Shown one piece after another: positions 4,768 to 5,726 of a DNA stretch of 5,726 bases. A model generated the notes under the pieces. The model saw only the letters and a list, made by a program, of their open reading frames with translations, had not been told where the DNA came from and did not search any database. Numbering within the stretch: position 1 is the stretch's first letter; every line of letters begins with the position of its first letter. The stretch comes from an uncultured Ruminococcus sp. GTDB lineage: Bacteria > Bacillota > Clostridia > Oscillospirales > Ruminococcaceae. Location of the stretch: assembly GCA_947173865.1 (NCBI GenBank), contig CAMWGS010000135.1, positions 1 through 5,726 of the forward strand. Direction: 5' to 3'. The position numbers and the translations under genes were made by a program.

Positions 4768-5726
4768 TTATCTGTATACCGAATCAATTCCGAGATACTC
4801 CTCAAGTGTAAGTCCCGAACGGTAAACTTTTCCCGCCGTTTCTTTGCCGAGATAACGAATGTGCCAAGGTTCGTATTTATATCCTGTAATATGCTGTTTT
4901 CCTTTCGGATAACGGATTATAAATCCGTATTTCCATGAATTTTCGGCAAGCCACAACGCCTCAGGCGTGCCTTCAAAAGAGTCGTCAGCACAGTTCACAT
5001 CAATAGCCATACCTGTCTGATGTTCCGAATGTCCTGCACGTGCAGAAAAGGTATCGGCTGTTGCCTGACCATAAATCGAAACATAGTTGTTATAAATCTG
5101 TTGCTGATAACTATATGAACGGAATCCCGAATATACACAAAGACATAAACCGTCACGTGATGCTGCGGCAGACATTTCACTGAAAGCTTTCTGAGTTTCG
5201 GCAGTAAGTCCCATAGGATTATAGCCTGACGGAAGTGAATAGGTTTTGTTTACTATGAGAATACCGTCAACATAAGTTATACCATTAATCACTTCAACAC
5301 GGGTTGGTGAAAATTTTTCCATTGTTCCGTCCTCCCATATAAGAGTAAAATTATTTTCATCAGTCCATTCGATAACGGCATTGATTGTGTTATCGGCAGC
5401 ACCGATATGTACAGTAACATTATTTCCGTTTATTTCCCATGCAAACGCCGAGCCTGTTCCTGTTGAGCTGTCAACATAATTTCCACCGCCGTCAAAAAAG
5501 TTGTAGTAACGGACACCCTTTTCAGATTCAGCAATATATTTTCCTGTCGGAAGTTCAGCACTTTCCGGTGAAAATCTTTCTGTCGTTCCGTTCTCCCATA
5601 TAAGATTAAAATGATTTTCGTCAGTCCATTCGATAACGGCATTTGTTATGTTATCGGAAGAACCGATATGCATAGTAACATTGTTTCCGGTTATTTCCCA
5701 TGCTAACGCTTCACCTGTTCCTATTG
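4768..5726 (-). CDS. VanY-type D-alanyl-D-alanine/L,D-carboxypeptidase with N-terminal tandem repeats (5' partial)
   Basis: The reading frame stays open to the right edge, so the true start, and any signal peptide, lie outside; the in-frame Met at 5673 falls in the middle of a repeat and is not the start. About 318 residues are visible. The C-terminal part (about 150-318) is a VanY-family zinc peptidase that trims terminal residues from peptidoglycan stem peptides. It has YSGFRSYSYQQ, then GHSEHQTGMAID with zinc ligands His and Asp (codons 5020-5022, 4999-5001), then YEPWH with catalytic Glu and the third ligand His (4870-4872, 4861-4863). Before it stand two copies of a beta-rich module of 87-residue period, ending in patterns like NAVIEWTDEN and LIWE(N/D)GT. 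These may bind wall or protein partners, which is inference. An extracellular site is expected. It is the first visible gene of the minus-strand cluster; D,D versus L,D specificity cannot be decided. Confidence 0.9.
   Translation of the reverse strand, partial: IGTGEALAWEITGNNVTMHIGSSDNITNAVIEWTDENHFNLIWENGTTERFSPESAELPTGKYIAESEKGVRYYNFFDGGGNYVDSSTGTGSAFAWEINGNNVTVHIGAADNTINAVIEWTDENNFTLIWEDGTMEKFSPTRVEVINGITYVDGILIVNKTYSLPSGYNPMGLTAETQKAFSEMSAAASRDGLCLCVYSGFRSYSYQQQIYNNYVSIYGQATADTFSARAGHSEHQTGMAIDVNCADDSFEGTPEALWLAENSWKYGFIIRYPKGKQHITGYKYEPWHIRYLGKETAGKVYRSGLTLEEYLGIDSVYR
5306..5465 (-). repeat. Copy 2 of the in-frame tandem repeat in the peptidase gene
   Basis: It encodes GTGSAFAWE...NAVIEW...GTMEKFSP, just before the VanY domain. 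The same-length, gapless match to 5567-5726 (about 86% identity) indicates fairly recent duplication of a whole module. The 101 bp between the matched parts encode the rest of the 87-residue unit, GKYIAESEKG to GGNYVDSS, for which a second copy is not visible here. Confidence 0.87.
5567..5726 (-). repeat. Copy 1 of an in-frame tandem repeat in the peptidase gene (cut by the edge)
   Basis: This 160-bp stretch matches 5306-5465 at about 137 of 160 bases by manual alignment with no gaps, at an offset of 261 bp (87 codons). It encodes the first visible GTGEALAWE...NAVIEW...GTTERFSP module. The match runs up to the window end, so more copies may lie beyond. Confidence 0.85.

Noticed and set aside
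4995..5642. Two extra minus-strand frames inside the peptidase gene
   Set aside because: They overlap the VanY domain and the repeats in another frame and have no supporting features.
5671..5673. Met codon at 5673 as the start of the peptidase gene
   Set aside because: The frame continues open upstream with sequence homologous to the second repeat copy (ALAWEITGNNVT matching AFAWEINGNNVT), so the gene starts beyond the window.

Overview
The window looks like chromosomal DNA from a low-to-moderate GC Gram-positive anaerobe, probably a Clostridia member of the Ruminococcus/Oscillospiraceae kind. This is inferred from strong GGAGG-type ribosome binding sites, AT-rich spacers with sigma-A type promoters, and the style of the proteins. 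It cannot be placed to species from this sequence alone. No rRNA, tRNA, CRISPR array or intact mobile element is visible.

Layout from left to right. Positions 1-119 are non-coding and hold a good leftward promoter, for a gene lying off the left edge, overlapped by an 11-bp inverted repeat. Positions 120-1937 (minus strand) encode a glutamine-hydrolysing asparagine synthetase (asnB). The 218-bp spacer at 1938-2155 separates asnB from a divergent plus-strand gene and is dense in symmetric DNA: a repeat cluster over the asnB -10 box, a perfect 12-bp inverted repeat, and a consensus TTGACA/TATAAT promoter with a 7-bp palindrome between and over its boxes. That promoter drives a DJ-1/PfpI family gene (2156-2737). 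A terminator hairpin at 2781-2818 works best for the leftward transcript of the next gene cluster.

Positions 2865-5726 hold three minus-strand genes separated by only 31 and 21 nt, so probably one operon. In transcription order they are a VanY-type D,D-/L,D-carboxypeptidase carrying tandem 87-residue beta-rich repeats (cut by the right edge), a standalone protein with the N-terminal nuclease-like domain of type I restriction HsdR subunits, and nadC (quinolinate phosphoribosyltransferase).

AsnB makes asparagine from aspartate and glutamine, NadC makes nicotinate mononucleotide in de novo NAD synthesis, and the VanY-like protein trims peptidoglycan stem peptides. No shared pathway links them clearly. 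The most unusual content is the peptidase/nuclease-like/NadC gene order, the repeat-bearing peptidase, and the operator-like symmetry in the asnB-DJ-1 spacer. I see no convincing evidence of a wholly new system; the standalone nuclease-fold protein is the best candidate for unknown function.
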